From NCBI GenBank assembly GCA_021847385.1, contig JAJZTV010000015.1:1-15661 (forward strand): a DNA stretch of 15,661 nt, given 5' to 3'. How positions within the stretch are numbered: position 1 is the stretch's first letter; each line of letters begins with the position of its first letter. This document shows positions 1-7,519 of the stretch, in pieces. Under the pieces are notes generated by a model. The model had not been told where the DNA came from. It ran no database searches and saw nothing but the letters and a program-made list of their open reading frames with translations. The translations under genes and the position numbers were made by a program. The stretch comes from Pseudomonadota bacterium. GTDB taxonomy: Bacteria; Pseudomonadota; Gammaproteobacteria; Burkholderiales; Thiobacillaceae.

Positions 1-574
1 ACAAGAGGTCGATCACGGTGGAGATGGTGCGCGGGTCTTCCATCATGAAGGTGATCAGGTGACGGGTGATCAGATGGAATTCCTCGTCCACCTCCATGTC
101 GGCCCGGGCCAGTTGCGCCGCGACCGAGGTATCCAAGCGGGCGAAGGCATCCAGCGCATTGTGCAACATCTTGATGACCAGGCCGGCCATGTACTTGATC
201 TCGCTGTAGCGCGGGCCGACCAGGCGATCGCCCTGGTAAATCTTCTTGGTCATGCGCGCGATCTTGGAGGCCTCGTCGCCGATGCGTTCCAGGTCGGTCA
301 CGGTCTTGATGATGGTCAGGATCAGGCGCAGGTCGCTGGCGGCCGGTTGGCGCAGCGCGATGATGTGGGTGCAGTCCTCGTCGGTGGCCACCTCCAGCGC
401 GTTGACCTGGTGATCCAGGGCGATGACCTGATCGGCCAACTCCACGTCGCCCGTGGCCAGCGCCTCGACCGCGCGGTTGATCTGTTCTTCCACCAGGCCG
501 CCCATCTCCAGCACACGGGCGCGCGCTGCCTCCAACTCGGCGTCGAATTGTTTATAGGTATGTTCCGTGAGCAT
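1..574 (-). CDS. phoU: Phosphate transport regulator PhoU (5' part, cut by window edge)
   Basis: PhoU is a cytoplasmic helical-bundle protein. It couples the PstSCAB phosphate transporter to the PhoR/PhoB two-component system and keeps the Pho regulon off when phosphate is sufficient. About 191 codons are present, starting MLTEHTYKQFDAELEAAR at the ATG 574-572. A GAGGAAAG ribosome site lies just upstream. Family landmarks are the first helical repeat ending in TVTDLERIGDEASKIA (about residues 90-106) and the start of the second repeat, MMEDPRTISTVIDLL, where the window ends. The second ERIGDHA-type metal motif is expected just outside. The gene is the last of the minus-strand run, 66 bases after the small membrane protein, and has its own -10 box at 616-621. 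No pst or phoB gene is visible here. Identity rests on strong motif recognition. Confidence 0.93.
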   Translation of the reverse strand, partial: MLTEHTYKQFDAELEAARARVLEMGGLVEEQINRAVEALATGDVELADQVIALDHQVNALEVATDEDCTHIIALRQPAASDLRLILTIIKTVTDLERIGDEASKIARMTKKIYQGDRLVGPRYSEIKYMAGLVIKMLHNALDAFARLDTSVAAQLARADMEVDEEFHLITRHLITFMMEDPRTISTVIDLL

Positions 575-615
575 AGCTTTCCTCTCTATCGGCGCGTTTC
601 GCGTGCCGGTCATCC

Positions 616-621
616 ATTATA
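616..621 (-). promoter_or_regulatory. Candidate -10 box for phoU
   Basis: Read on the minus strand this is a perfect TATAAT, 42 bases before the phoU start codon, in the 66-base gap before phoU. No good -35 hexamer sits 16-18 bases upstream. A TTGTCA lies 22 bases upstream, which is too far for a standard spacer. If PhoB activates this promoter a -35 would not be needed, but I see no convincing Pho box. Confidence 0.45.
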
Positions 622-640
622 AGCACGCGCCGGTTTGAAA

Positions 641-1075
641 TTATGACAACTCGGTGACGAAGGGCAGTTCGATCCGCCGGCCGTCGATTTCCAGCGACAT
701 CAGCCAATCGCGTCGGCCGCTGACGCAGACCGGCAGCACGATGCGCGCGCGGAATACGCCGGCGCTATCCGGTCGCAGGGTGTAGAGATTGAAGCCCATG
801 TCCATGCCGGCCATGGTGAACTGCGCCTGCACCGCGCGTGCGCCGGGTGCCTTCACCCAGACCTGGAAGGGTTTGAGCACCCGCAACTCACCGTCGACGC
901 CAAGCGCGATGTCGCGGCCGTCGAGCCGCACCGAGCAGCCCTGATGCAGATCGGGGCACTGCACGGCCCGCGCCGGTTCGGGCGCACGCATCTGCCAGAA
1001 GGCGAGCAGCGCGACGATCAGGCCGATGGCCAGCCAAGGTGCCGCCAGAAAGAGTTGGCGCCGGTTTAGCGCCAT
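641..1075 (-). CDS. Membrane-anchored protein with Met-rich periplasmic domain, function unknown
   Basis: This 144-residue protein is not recognised with certainty. It has a basic N-terminus (MALNRRQ), one hydrophobic segment (about residues 9-27) and then a small beta-rich domain probably facing the periplasm. Visible marks are a CPDLHQGC pair (C40, C47), a methionine-rich FTMAGMDMG motif (residues 87-94) and a third cysteine in LPVC (C117). The Met cluster and overall shape recall FixH/YtkA-like or copper-handling periplasmic domains, but that is inference only. The ATG at 1075 overlaps the end of the upstream Nudix gene by 10 bases, with AAAGG as a plausible ribosome site. A longer upstream in-frame start would add 33 Arg/Pro-rich residues lying inside the Nudix gene and is unlikely. 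The overlap suggests co-translation with the argJ-DUF815-Nudix group. Confidence 0.7.
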   Translation of the reverse strand: MALNRRQLFLAAPWLAIGLIVALLAFWQMRAPEPARAVQCPDLHQGCSVRLDGRDIALGVDGELRVLKPFQVWVKAPGARAVQAQFTMAGMDMGFNLYTLRPDSAGVFRARIVLPVCVSGRRDWLMSLEIDGRRIELPFVTELS

Positions 1076-1998
1076 GCCTGGCCTTTCAGCGCGACGCCGT
1101 GAGCGCCGTGGCGACGGGCCAGATCGAGGTCGGCCTCGGTCAGACCGCCGAGCGCGAACACCGGGATCGGGCAATGCGCCACCAGTTCAGTGAAGCGCGG
1201 CCAACCGAGGGTCGGCGCGCCGGGGTGCGAGGCGGTCGGCAGCACCGGCGATAACACGGCCAGGTCGACGCCGAGTTCGACCGCGCGCGCGAGTTCCGCC
1301 GCGTCATGGCAGGAGGCGCCGACCCAGCTCAACTCGGGCCGTTGCTTCAGGCTGGCCAGTTGCGTCGAGCTGAGATGAACGCCGACATTCAATGCCCGCG
1401 CCAATTCGATATCGCCGTTGAGCAGCAACTGCGTACCGGCGGCGAGGCAGCGCTCGGCCACGGTGCGCGCCAGTTGTTCGAATTCTTTGGCCGGCAAAGC
1501 TTTCTCGCGCAGCTGCACCAGGCGCAGGCCGGCGGCGAGGCGCGCGTCCAGCCGCTTTAGGAACACCTCGACCCCGAGGTGTTCGACATCGGAGATCGCA
1601 TAGACCAAGGGCAAGGACAGCCCGCGCAGGATGGGGCCGTTGGCCGGCAGGATCGGCGCGACCCCGGGCGCGACGGCCTGGGTCCAGGCCAACTGCTGGC
1701 CCTCGTGCGGGTGTGGCTCGCCCTGCCAATCGGTGACCCGGAAGAAGCGCAGGTTCACTTGGGCGTGCGGGTAATCGTAGAAGCGGCTGAGCCAGGGATA
1801 GGCCTCGGTCACCGCAATGCCCAGTTCCTCTTGCAGTTCGCGCACCAGGGCCTCGCGCGCGGTCTCGCCGGCCTCGACCTTGCCGCCGGGAAACTCCCAC
1901 CAGCCGGCATAGGCCTTGCCCTCGGGCCGGCAGGCCATGAGGAAGCTGCCGTCCGGCCGCTCGATCACCGCGGCGGCGACCTCAAGCCTTTGCGTCAT
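1066..1998 (-). CDS. Nudix (MutT-type) hydrolase fused to ThiE-like domain
   Basis: This is a 310-residue two-domain protein. Residues about 1-128 are a MutT-like Nudix hydrolase with a complete Nudix box: G39, E45, R53-E54, E57-E58, G60. Proteins of this type remove oxidised or non-canonical nucleotides such as 8-oxo-dGTP. Residues about 130-310 are a thiamine-phosphate-synthase-like TIM barrel: LRLVQLREK (158-166), VHLSSTQL (207-214), PVLPT (251-255), FALGGL (281-286). The ThiE part looks altered. The usual N-D-R phosphate/magnesium motif reads NGD (194-196), and the TxTK lysine position reads SHPG. This fused architecture is known in beta- and gammaproteobacteria, and the role of the second domain is unclear. 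The ATG at 1998 overlaps the DUF815 stop as ATGA, indicating translational coupling. I assign no thiE symbol because synthase activity is doubtful. Confidence 0.9.
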   Translation of the reverse strand: MTQRLEVAAAVIERPDGSFLMACRPEGKAYAGWWEFPGGKVEAGETAREALVRELQEELGIAVTEAYPWLSRFYDYPHAQVNLRFFRVTDWQGEPHPHEGQQLAWTQAVAPGVAPILPANGPILRGLSLPLVYAISDVEHLGVEVFLKRLDARLAAGLRLVQLREKALPAKEFEQLARTVAERCLAAGTQLLLNGDIELARALNVGVHLSSTQLASLKQRPELSWVGASCHDAAELARAVELGVDLAVLSPVLPTASHPGAPTLGWPRFTELVAHCPIPVFALGGLTEADLDLARRHGAHGVALKGQAWR

Positions 1999-2861
1999 TG
2001 CTTCAGGCCCTGGCGGCCGGCCCAGTCGGCGGCGAACTGGCGCGCCACCCGGCCGCTACGGCCGCCGCGGAAGATGGCCCATTGCAGGGCCTCGGTGCGC
2101 ATAGCATCGTCGACCTTGCCGCCGAGGGCGACGACCCAGCTCTCGACGATATCGAGATAGGCGTCCTGATCGAAGGGGAAGAAGGACAGCCAGAGGCCGA
2201 AGCGATCGGCCAGCGACAGCTTCTCCTCGGTGCTCTCGCCCGGATGCACCTCGCCGCCGCGGCGGGTGGCTTCCTCGTTCTCAGCGAAGAACTCCGGCAT
2301 CAGATGGCGCCGGTTCGAGGTGGCATAGATCAACATATTGTCCGGCGCACCGGCGATGCTGCCGTCGAGCACGGCCTTCAGCGCCTTATAGGCCGGGTCG
2401 TCGGCCTCGAACGACAGGTCGTCGCAGAATACGATGAAGCGGTAGGGCTGGCCGGCGATGGCCGCGGCGATCTCCGGCAGGTGCACCAGATCGCCGCGCT
2501 CGACCTCGATCAAGCGCAGGCCCTGCTTGGCGTGGCGACCGAGCACAGCCCGCACCAGCGAGGACTTGCCGCAACCGCGGCTGCCGGAGAGCAGCGCGTT
2601 GTTGGCCGGCAGGCCCTGGACGAACTGCTTGGTGTTGCGGTCGAGTGCCATCTTCTGCTCGTCGATGCCGCGCAGGCTCTTCCAGGCCACGATCTGCGGC
2701 TCGGCCACCGGCAACAGCGCGCCGTGCTGGAAGTGGCGTTGCCAGCGCGCGGCCGGCACCCGCTGCCAGTCGATGCTGGGTGGCACCGGCGGCAGCCAGG
2801 CATCGAGCCGGGCAAGCAAGTCGCCCGCGCGTTGCAAGAAGCTGTCGAGTCGGTCGCTCAC
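1995..2861 (-). CDS. DUF815-family AAA ATPase
   Basis: This is a 288-residue ATP-binding protein of the DUF815 family, a bacterial AAA-type ATPase group without a defined cellular role. Visible parts are Walker A GSRGCGKS (93-100), Walker B FIVFCDDLSF with D147-D148, a sensor-1-like ATSNRRHL (N183), an arginine-finger-like LADRFG (R220) and a sensor-2-like GGRSGR (266-271). No membrane segment or signal peptide is seen, so it is probably cytoplasmic. I chose the GTG at 2861 because it overlaps the argJ stop codon as GTGA. The in-frame start at 2915 would add 18 residues lying inside argJ. The gene is coupled at both ends, to argJ upstream and the Nudix-ThiE gene downstream. This neighbourhood recurs in betaproteobacteria, but it does not reveal the function. 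Confidence 0.9.
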   Translation of the reverse strand: MSDRLDSFLQRAGDLLARLDAWLPPVPPSIDWQRVPAARWQRHFQHGALLPVAEPQIVAWKSLRGIDEQKMALDRNTKQFVQGLPANNALLSGSRGCGKSSLVRAVLGRHAKQGLRLIEVERGDLVHLPEIAAAIAGQPYRFIVFCDDLSFEADDPAYKALKAVLDGSIAGAPDNMLIYATSNRRHLMPEFFAENEEATRRGGEVHPGESTEEKLSLADRFGLWLSFFPFDQDAYLDIVESWVVALGGKVDDAMRTEALQWAIFRGGRSGRVARQFAADWAGRQGLKQ

Positions 2862-4102
2862 GTGCGGTATTCCGCGTTGATCTTCACGTAGTCGTAGGAG
2901 AAGTCGCAGGTCCACACCGTGGCATTGGCGCTGCCGCGGTTCAGCTCGATCCGGACCAGGATATCCGACTCGGCCATCACCCGGCGGCCGTCTTCATCTT
3001 TGTAACTCGCGGCGCGGCCGCCGTGCTCGGCGACCAGCACATCGCCCAGGAACAACTTGATCCTGCCGACATCGAGGTCGTCGATGCCGGCATAGCCGAT
3101 GGCGGCGAGGATGCGGCCGAGGTTGGGGTCGGAGGCGAAGAAGGCGGTCTTGACCAGCGGCGACTTGGCCACGGCATAGGCGATCTGCTTGCACTCGGCC
3201 TCGTCGCGGCCGCCTTCCACTTGGATGGTCATGAACTTGGTCGCGCCTTCGCCGTCGCGCACGATGGCCTGGGCCAGCTCGACCATGAGCTCGGTCACCG
3301 CATTGCGCAGCGGCACGAAGCGCGCATCGCCGTCGTCCATCAGCACCGGGGCCTCGGTCGCGCCGGTGGCGATCAGGATGCAGGAATCGTTGGTCGAGGT
3401 ATCGCCGTCGACGGTGATGCAATTGAACGATTTGTTCACCGCGACGCGCAGGATCGCCTCCAGCGCCTCGCACGACACCGGCGCGTCGGTGGCGACATAG
3501 GACAGCATGGTCGCCATGTTCGGATGGATCATGCCCGAGCCCTTGGCGATGCCGGTGACCACGAATTCCTGCTCACCCAGTTTCACCTTGCGCGAGGCCG
3601 CCTTGGCCACGATGTCGGTGGTCATGATCGCCTCGGCGGCGTTGGCCCAGTTGGCGGATTTGAGATCGGCGATGGCGGCCGGCAGCGCGGCGATGATCTT
3701 GTCGTGCGGCAGCGGCTCCAGGATGACGCCGGTAGAAAAGGGCAGCACCTGTTCCGGTTTCAATGCGAGCTGCTGCGCCAGCGCGGCGCAGGTCTCGCGC
3801 GCCCGGCGCAGGCCGTCCTCGCCGGTGCCGGCGTTGGCGTTGCCGGTGTTGACCACCAGGGCGCGGATACCCCCGGTTTTGTCGTCTTGGCCGCCATGCA
3901 GGTGCTCCTTGCACACGACGACCGGTGCGGCGCAGAAACGGTTCTGGGTGAACACGCCGACCACCTCGGATTCGTGCGCGATGCGCATGACCAGCACGTC
4001 CTTGCGCCCCGGCTTCTTGATGCCGGCGGAGGCGATGCCGAGCTCGACGCCGGGTACGGGCAACAGACGGGCGGGATCGGGGGCGGTGAGTTTGACCGGC
4101 AT
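2858..4102 (-). CDS. argJ: Bifunctional glutamate N-acetyltransferase / amino-acid acetyltransferase ArgJ
   Basis: ArgJ catalyses the fifth step of arginine synthesis, moving the acetyl group from N-acetylornithine to glutamate. Bifunctional forms also acetylate glutamate with acetyl-CoA. The 414-residue length is normal for the family. The precursor cleaves itself into two chains at the conserved MATML motif. Here it reads GSGMIHPNMATML, with Thr198 as the new N-terminal nucleophile of the beta chain. Other conserved blocks are VNTGNANAGTG (84-94), the oxyanion-hole region STGVI (123-127), TTD (161-163) and the C-terminal DFSYDYVKINAEYRT. The ATG is at 4102, 45 bases after the addA stop, with no strong ribosome site. 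A 7-bp hairpin occupies the space where one would lie. The stop codon is shared with the DUF815 start (GTGA). Argininosuccinate and carbamoyl genes are not nearby. Confidence 0.97.
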   Translation of the reverse strand: MPVKLTAPDPARLLPVPGVELGIASAGIKKPGRKDVLVMRIAHESEVVGVFTQNRFCAAPVVVCKEHLHGGQDDKTGGIRALVVNTGNANAGTGEDGLRRARETCAALAQQLALKPEQVLPFSTGVILEPLPHDKIIAALPAAIADLKSANWANAAEAIMTTDIVAKAASRKVKLGEQEFVVTGIAKGSGMIHPNMATMLSYVATDAPVSCEALEAILRVAVNKSFNCITVDGDTSTNDSCILIATGATEAPVLMDDGDARFVPLRNAVTELMVELAQAIVRDGEGATKFMTIQVEGGRDEAECKQIAYAVAKSPLVKTAFFASDPNLGRILAAIGYAGIDDLDVGRIKLFLGDVLVAEHGGRAASYKDEDGRRVMAESDILVRIELNRGSANATVWTCDFSYDYVKINAEYRT

Positions 4103-4110
4103 GGTGCGTG

Positions 4111-4130
4111 CGCTTTCGGAAAAGAAAGCG
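4111..4130 (-). other. Inverted repeat in the addA-argJ gap
   Basis: CGCTTTC and GAAAGCG form a perfect 7-bp inverted repeat with a 6-base loop, starting 8 bases upstream of the argJ start codon and ending 17 bases after the addA stop. On the plus strand it is followed by TTATTTT, but no plus-strand gene ends here. On the minus strand it has no downstream T-run, so it is a poor terminator. It could fold over the argJ ribosome-binding region or protect the addA 3' end. Function is inferred only. Confidence 0.5.
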
Positions 4131-4147
4131 TTATTTTACGCCGCCGG

Positions 4148-7100
4148 CTATGACACGACGAAGATTTGGCCGTCGGTAAAGATCAGGGCGGCGCGCACCG
4201 GCCGTTCCGGGTAGAGCGCCGTCACCGCCTGCCGGTAATCGGCGATCTGGGCCAAATGCGGCGCCGCCCGGCGGGCAAGATCGGGCTCGTCCAATCCGCC
4301 GGTCTTGTAGTCCAGCACCCAGACCGCGTCGTCGAACTCGACCAGGCGGTCGATCCGGCGCGGTGCGCCGTCGGCCGCCAGGTACTCCAGCTCGTTGCGG
4401 GCGCGCCGGAATCGGCCGGCATCGAAGAAGCGCGCCAGGCTCGGTTGCGCGATCAATCGCTCGGCCGCGCTGCGGGCCTGCTCGTGCAGCGCCGGCGCGG
4501 TCGTTTGATCGTGCGGCGCCACGGCCTGGCCGCCGGTCAGCGCTTCGAGATAGCGATGCACCAGAATGCCGAAGGTCGCCTCGGCCCCCGCCATGCCGCG
4601 CAACTGGCCGACCGGCTTGGCCGCAGGCAACCGCACCGGTTCGATGCCTGGGGCGCTTGCCATGGCCGCCGTTTCCTGCCAAAGCATCCGAGGCAGACCG
4701 GATGATTCGACCGCATCGAGCGCGGCCTGCAATTGCGGCAGCCAACCCTTGTGGCTCGGGCCACCGCTTCGCGACTTGACGCCACCTGCGCCGGCATCGG
4801 CCTGCGCCGAAACGTCTGCGCTCCGCGCCTTGTTTTCCATCTCCAGGCCCGTGACGAACAAGGCCTGCTCGGCCCGGGTCATCGCCACATAAAGCAAGTT
4901 GAGCCGCTCGCGCTCGGCCATCTGCCGCTCCTGCTCGAACAGCGCATCGCGGCTGCGGCCGCGCCAAGCCTTGGCCCCATACAGCGAGAAGTGGCGCGGC
5001 TTGTTTTCGGCCGCCGGCCAATCGATCAAGGCGCCATAGTGGTCGTGCTCGCCCCCTTCTTCGTCGGCCTTGATCAGGAACACCACCGGCGCCTCCAATC
5101 CCTTGGCGGAATGGATGGTGAGCATGCGAACACTGTCGCCGTGATCGGTCACCGCCTCGTCCGGTGCGTCGCCGCCCGCCTTGTCGCGCAGCGCTTTCAA
5201 TTCATCCAGCAGACGCGGCAGGCTGGGATAGCGGCCGCCGCCGACTTCCAAGGTCAAACCGAGAAAGGCCTGCAGGTTGGCCAACACGCCTGCCCGCAGG
5301 CGCTCGGGCACGACGGCGGCATAGCGCGCCTCCAGCTCGGCCTCGTGGAAGATCCGGTCGAGCAGGTCATGCGCCGGCAGCCGGCCGGCATCGGCGAGCC
5401 ACGCGCCCAACAAGCGTTGCCCGCGTTGGATGTGCGCCGGCGCATCCTGCTCGCCCCCCCATGCCTGCACCCGTTCATACCAGGCACCCTGGCCTTGTCG
5501 CGCCAGCGTCATCAGATCGTCGTCGCTCCAGGCGAGGATCGGGCTCTTCAAGACCTGGGCCAAAGCGAGGTCGTTGAACGGCATGGTCAAGAAGGTCAGC
5601 AGTGCGATGAGATCGGCTGCCTCCAGCGTGTTGAGCAACTCACCGCGCCGGTTGCCGACGAACGGGATGCCCGCTTGCTTGAACGCCGCCTCGAACACGT
5701 CGAGGCCGGAACGGGTGGCGGACAGCACCAGGATATCGCCATAGCGCGCAGGCCGCGCTACCTCGCCCACTTGCAAACGCCCGACCAGGGCCTGAATGCG
5801 CTCGGCCACGGTCTGGGCTTCGCCGGCGCGCTTCTCGATTTCTTCCGGCGCCGGTGTGGTCAGCGGATTGCGAAAATCCGAGTCCGGCCTGGCCTCCGGC
5901 TTTTCCGCCACGGCCACCGCAATCACCTCGCACCAGCCAGGCAGCTGCGTTTTATGCGCCAAGTGCGCGGCAAAACCGGGGTAGCCGGCACGGCTGTCGA
6001 AATAGGCATTGACCCATGCCACCACGGCCGGCGCGCAACGGCGGGTTTCGTTCTGCGGGAAATAATGCGCATCGAAGTGGCGTTCGAGAAAGGCGCGCGC
6101 CTCCAGCAACACCCGCGGTTCCGCCCGGCGAAACCGGTAGATCGACTGCTTGGGATCGCCGACCACGAACACCGTCGGCCGCTCTGCATCGTTGCCGTAG
6201 GCGGCCAGCCACTCGCGCAGGATCCGCCATTGCAGCGGGTTGGCGTCCTGGAATTCGTCGAGCAGCAGGTGTTTGTAGCGCGCATCCAGCTTCATCTGGA
6301 TCGCGGTCGAGGCCTCGCCGTCGCCGAGCAGGCGACAAGCCTCCCATTCGGCATCGGTGAAATCGAGGCCGTCGCGTTCGGCCTTCAGCCGCTGATAGAA
6401 ATCGAGAAAGGCGAGTCCGGCCGTAAGGCCCCAGCGATTCAACTTCAGTGCGGCCTGTTCGTCGAGCAGGGCCTGGGTGTCGAGCAGGCGGCCACACAAT
6501 CGGCCATGCAGCTCCAGAAAACGCGTGGCGCCGGCCGGGGTCAAGCGCTTGTCCATTTCCTTGGAGGGTTTCCAGGCACGCGGCTCGCCTTTTTGGGTGA
6601 GCAGGGCAGTCTTCAGCAGATCGAAACACGCCCTCACCCCCGGCCCCTCTGGGCGAGGAGGCGGGGTGAGGGAAGGGCCGGCCCGCAAACAACCCATGAC
6701 CCCCTGTAACTTCGTCGCCCGCTCCGCCGCCTCGGCCACGCCCTCACCGTTCTTCGCCAGCAATTGCAAATACTCGCGCAACTGGGCCGCGAAGATCTCG
6801 TCGGCAACAAGCGGTGTCAGCACATCGTCTTCCTCGCCGATCCCCGCCTGCTCGCTCAAGGCTGTCACCGCCTCGGCCAGCGGCTCGGCCCGGCCCTCGG
6901 CCCAGGCCCACCACTCGGCCCGCTTGTGCACAAAGCCCTCCAACAACTGGCGCACGCTGGCCAGCGGCAGTTCGGCGATCAGCGCCCGAAAGGCCTGCTC
7001 TTCCGCTGAACCCGCAATCTTGCGCAGCGCCTCGGCAAAGCCCAGCCAGGCCTCGTCCAGCAACAACGTGGTGCTCTCGATCAGATTGCCCGGCGGCCGC

Positions 7101-7507
7101 TGCGCCAGCGGGGCATGGGCCAAGAGCTTGAGGAACCAACCGTGGAAGGTGGTGATCTCCGGCCCCGGCCGGGCGTTGACCACGGCCGCGAACAAGCCGC
7201 GCGCCTGGGGAAGCCGCTTGGCCGCCTCGGCCGCAGTGAATCCACGCTGGGCCAAAAACTCGATGACCTCGGCCTCGCTGCCGAGCGCCAGCAGCTCCAG
7301 CCACTCCAACAAACGCGCCCGCATCTCGCCCGCCGCCTTGCGGGTGAAGGTGATCGCCAACAGTTCGGACGGCTCGGCCCCGGCCAGCAGCAGCCGGATC
7401 ATTCGCGAGACCAAGAGCCAGGTCTTGCCGCTACCGGCGCAGGCCTCGACCACGGCATTGGCACGGGGGTCGAGGGCGGCGAGCAGGGGGTTGGGGGCGA
7501 GACGCAT
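4148..7507 (-). CDS. addA: AddA-type UvrD/RecB-like helicase-nuclease
   Basis: This 1119-residue protein combines a superfamily 1A DNA helicase with a C-terminal PD-(D/E)XK nuclease. That is the AddA/RecB architecture used to resect double-strand breaks before RecA loading. Helicase motifs in order: ACAGSGKT (22-29), ITFTRKAAGEM (52-62), LLLDEFQD (414-421), VGDPKQSIYRFR (449-460), NETRR (486-490), TIHSAKGLE (797-805), LLYVAMTRAEQAL (871-883). Nuclease motifs: HRYLE (984-988), E1039/E1041, RIDRLV (D1053), LDYKTG (D1066, K1068) and Q1087. The ATG at 7507 sits just before the conserved N-terminus. Upstream in-frame codons back to 7639 add a Cys-rich 44-residue stretch running into the pilin control region, so I reject them. 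Residues about 279-293 are encoded by a REP-like palindrome. The partner nuclease gene addB, usually adjacent, is absent from the window. RecB-like is the alternative name, but no recC or recD is near. Confidence 0.9.
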   Translation of the reverse strand: MRLAPNPLLAALDPRANAVVEACAGSGKTWLLVSRMIRLLLAGAEPSELLAITFTRKAAGEMRARLLEWLELLALGSEAEVIEFLAQRGFTAAEAAKRLPQARGLFAAVVNARPGPEITTFHGWFLKLLAHAPLAQRPPGNLIESTTLLLDEAWLGFAEALRKIAGSAEEQAFRALIAELPLASVRQLLEGFVHKRAEWWAWAEGRAEPLAEAVTALSEQAGIGEEDDVLTPLVADEIFAAQLREYLQLLAKNGEGVAEAAERATKLQGVMGCLRAGPSLTPPPRPEGPGVRACFDLLKTALLTQKGEPRAWKPSKEMDKRLTPAGATRFLELHGRLCGRLLDTQALLDEQAALKLNRWGLTAGLAFLDFYQRLKAERDGLDFTDAEWEACRLLGDGEASTAIQMKLDARYKHLLLDEFQDANPLQWRILREWLAAYGNDAERPTVFVVGDPKQSIYRFRRAEPRVLLEARAFLERHFDAHYFPQNETRRCAPAVVAWVNAYFDSRAGYPGFAAHLAHKTQLPGWCEVIAVAVAEKPEARPDSDFRNPLTTPAPEEIEKRAGEAQTVAERIQALVGRLQVGEVARPARYGDILVLSATRSGLDVFEAAFKQAGIPFVGNRRGELLNTLEAADLIALLTFLTMPFNDLALAQVLKSPILAWSDDDLMTLARQGQGAWYERVQAWGGEQDAPAHIQRGQRLLGAWLADAGRLPAHDLLDRIFHEAELEARYAAVVPERLRAGVLANLQAFLGLTLEVGGGRYPSLPRLLDELKALRDKAGGDAPDEAVTDHGDSVRMLTIHSAKGLEAPVVFLIKADEEGGEHDHYGALIDWPAAENKPRHFSLYGAKAWRGRSRDALFEQERQMAERERLNLLYVAMTRAEQALFVTGLEMENKARSADVSAQADAGAGGVKSRSGGPSHKGWLPQLQAALDAVESSGLPRMLWQETAAMASAPGIEPVRLPAAKPVGQLRGMAGAEATFGILVHRYLEALTGGQAVAPHDQTTAPALHEQARSAAERLIAQPSLARFFDAGRFRRARNELEYLAADGAPRRIDRLVEFDDAVWVLDYKTGGLDEPDLARRAAPHLAQIADYRQAVTALYPERPVRAALIFTDGQIFVVS
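6631..6672. repeat. REP-like palindromic element inside addA coding sequence
   Basis: The outer arms CCCTCACCCC (6631-6640) and GGGGTGAGGG (6663-6672) are perfect reverse complements. The inner part is an imperfect stem (CCTC/GAGG) around GGGC. This matches the look of the widespread intergenic REP-type palindromes that begin CCCTCACCCC in proteobacteria. Here it lies within addA and stays in frame, giving the low-complexity peptide SLTPPPRPEGPGVRA (residues 279-293). It sits between helicase motifs Ia and II, in a region without recognised motifs. A second short palindrome, GGGCCGGCCC, abuts at 6675-6684. Confidence 0.8.
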
Positions 7508-7513
7508 GCCGGG

Positions 7514-7519
7514 ATTGTA
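7514..7519 (-). promoter_or_regulatory. Possible -10 box giving a near-leaderless addA mRNA
   Basis: On the minus strand TACAAT ends 6 bases before the addA ATG, and no Shine-Dalgarno sequence precedes that ATG. If used, transcription would begin at or within a base or two of the start codon. The -35 region (CTGGCG at 17-base spacing) is poor, so this may be chance. Confidence 0.25.

Noticed and set aside
59..622. Plus-strand open frame opposite phoU
   Set aside because: The minus strand gives an unmistakable PhoU sequence with a ribosome site and promoter; this is its shadow.
2645..4153. Long plus-strand open frame of 502 codons opposite argJ and part of the DUF815 gene
   Set aside because: It is the antisense of well-recognised argJ. 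Its translation is His/Gly/Ala-rich low complexity, typical of high-GC shadow frames.
4733..6709. Plus-strand open frame of 658 codons opposite addA
   Set aside because: It mirrors the AddA helicase and nuclease motifs on the minus strand and has no domain of its own.
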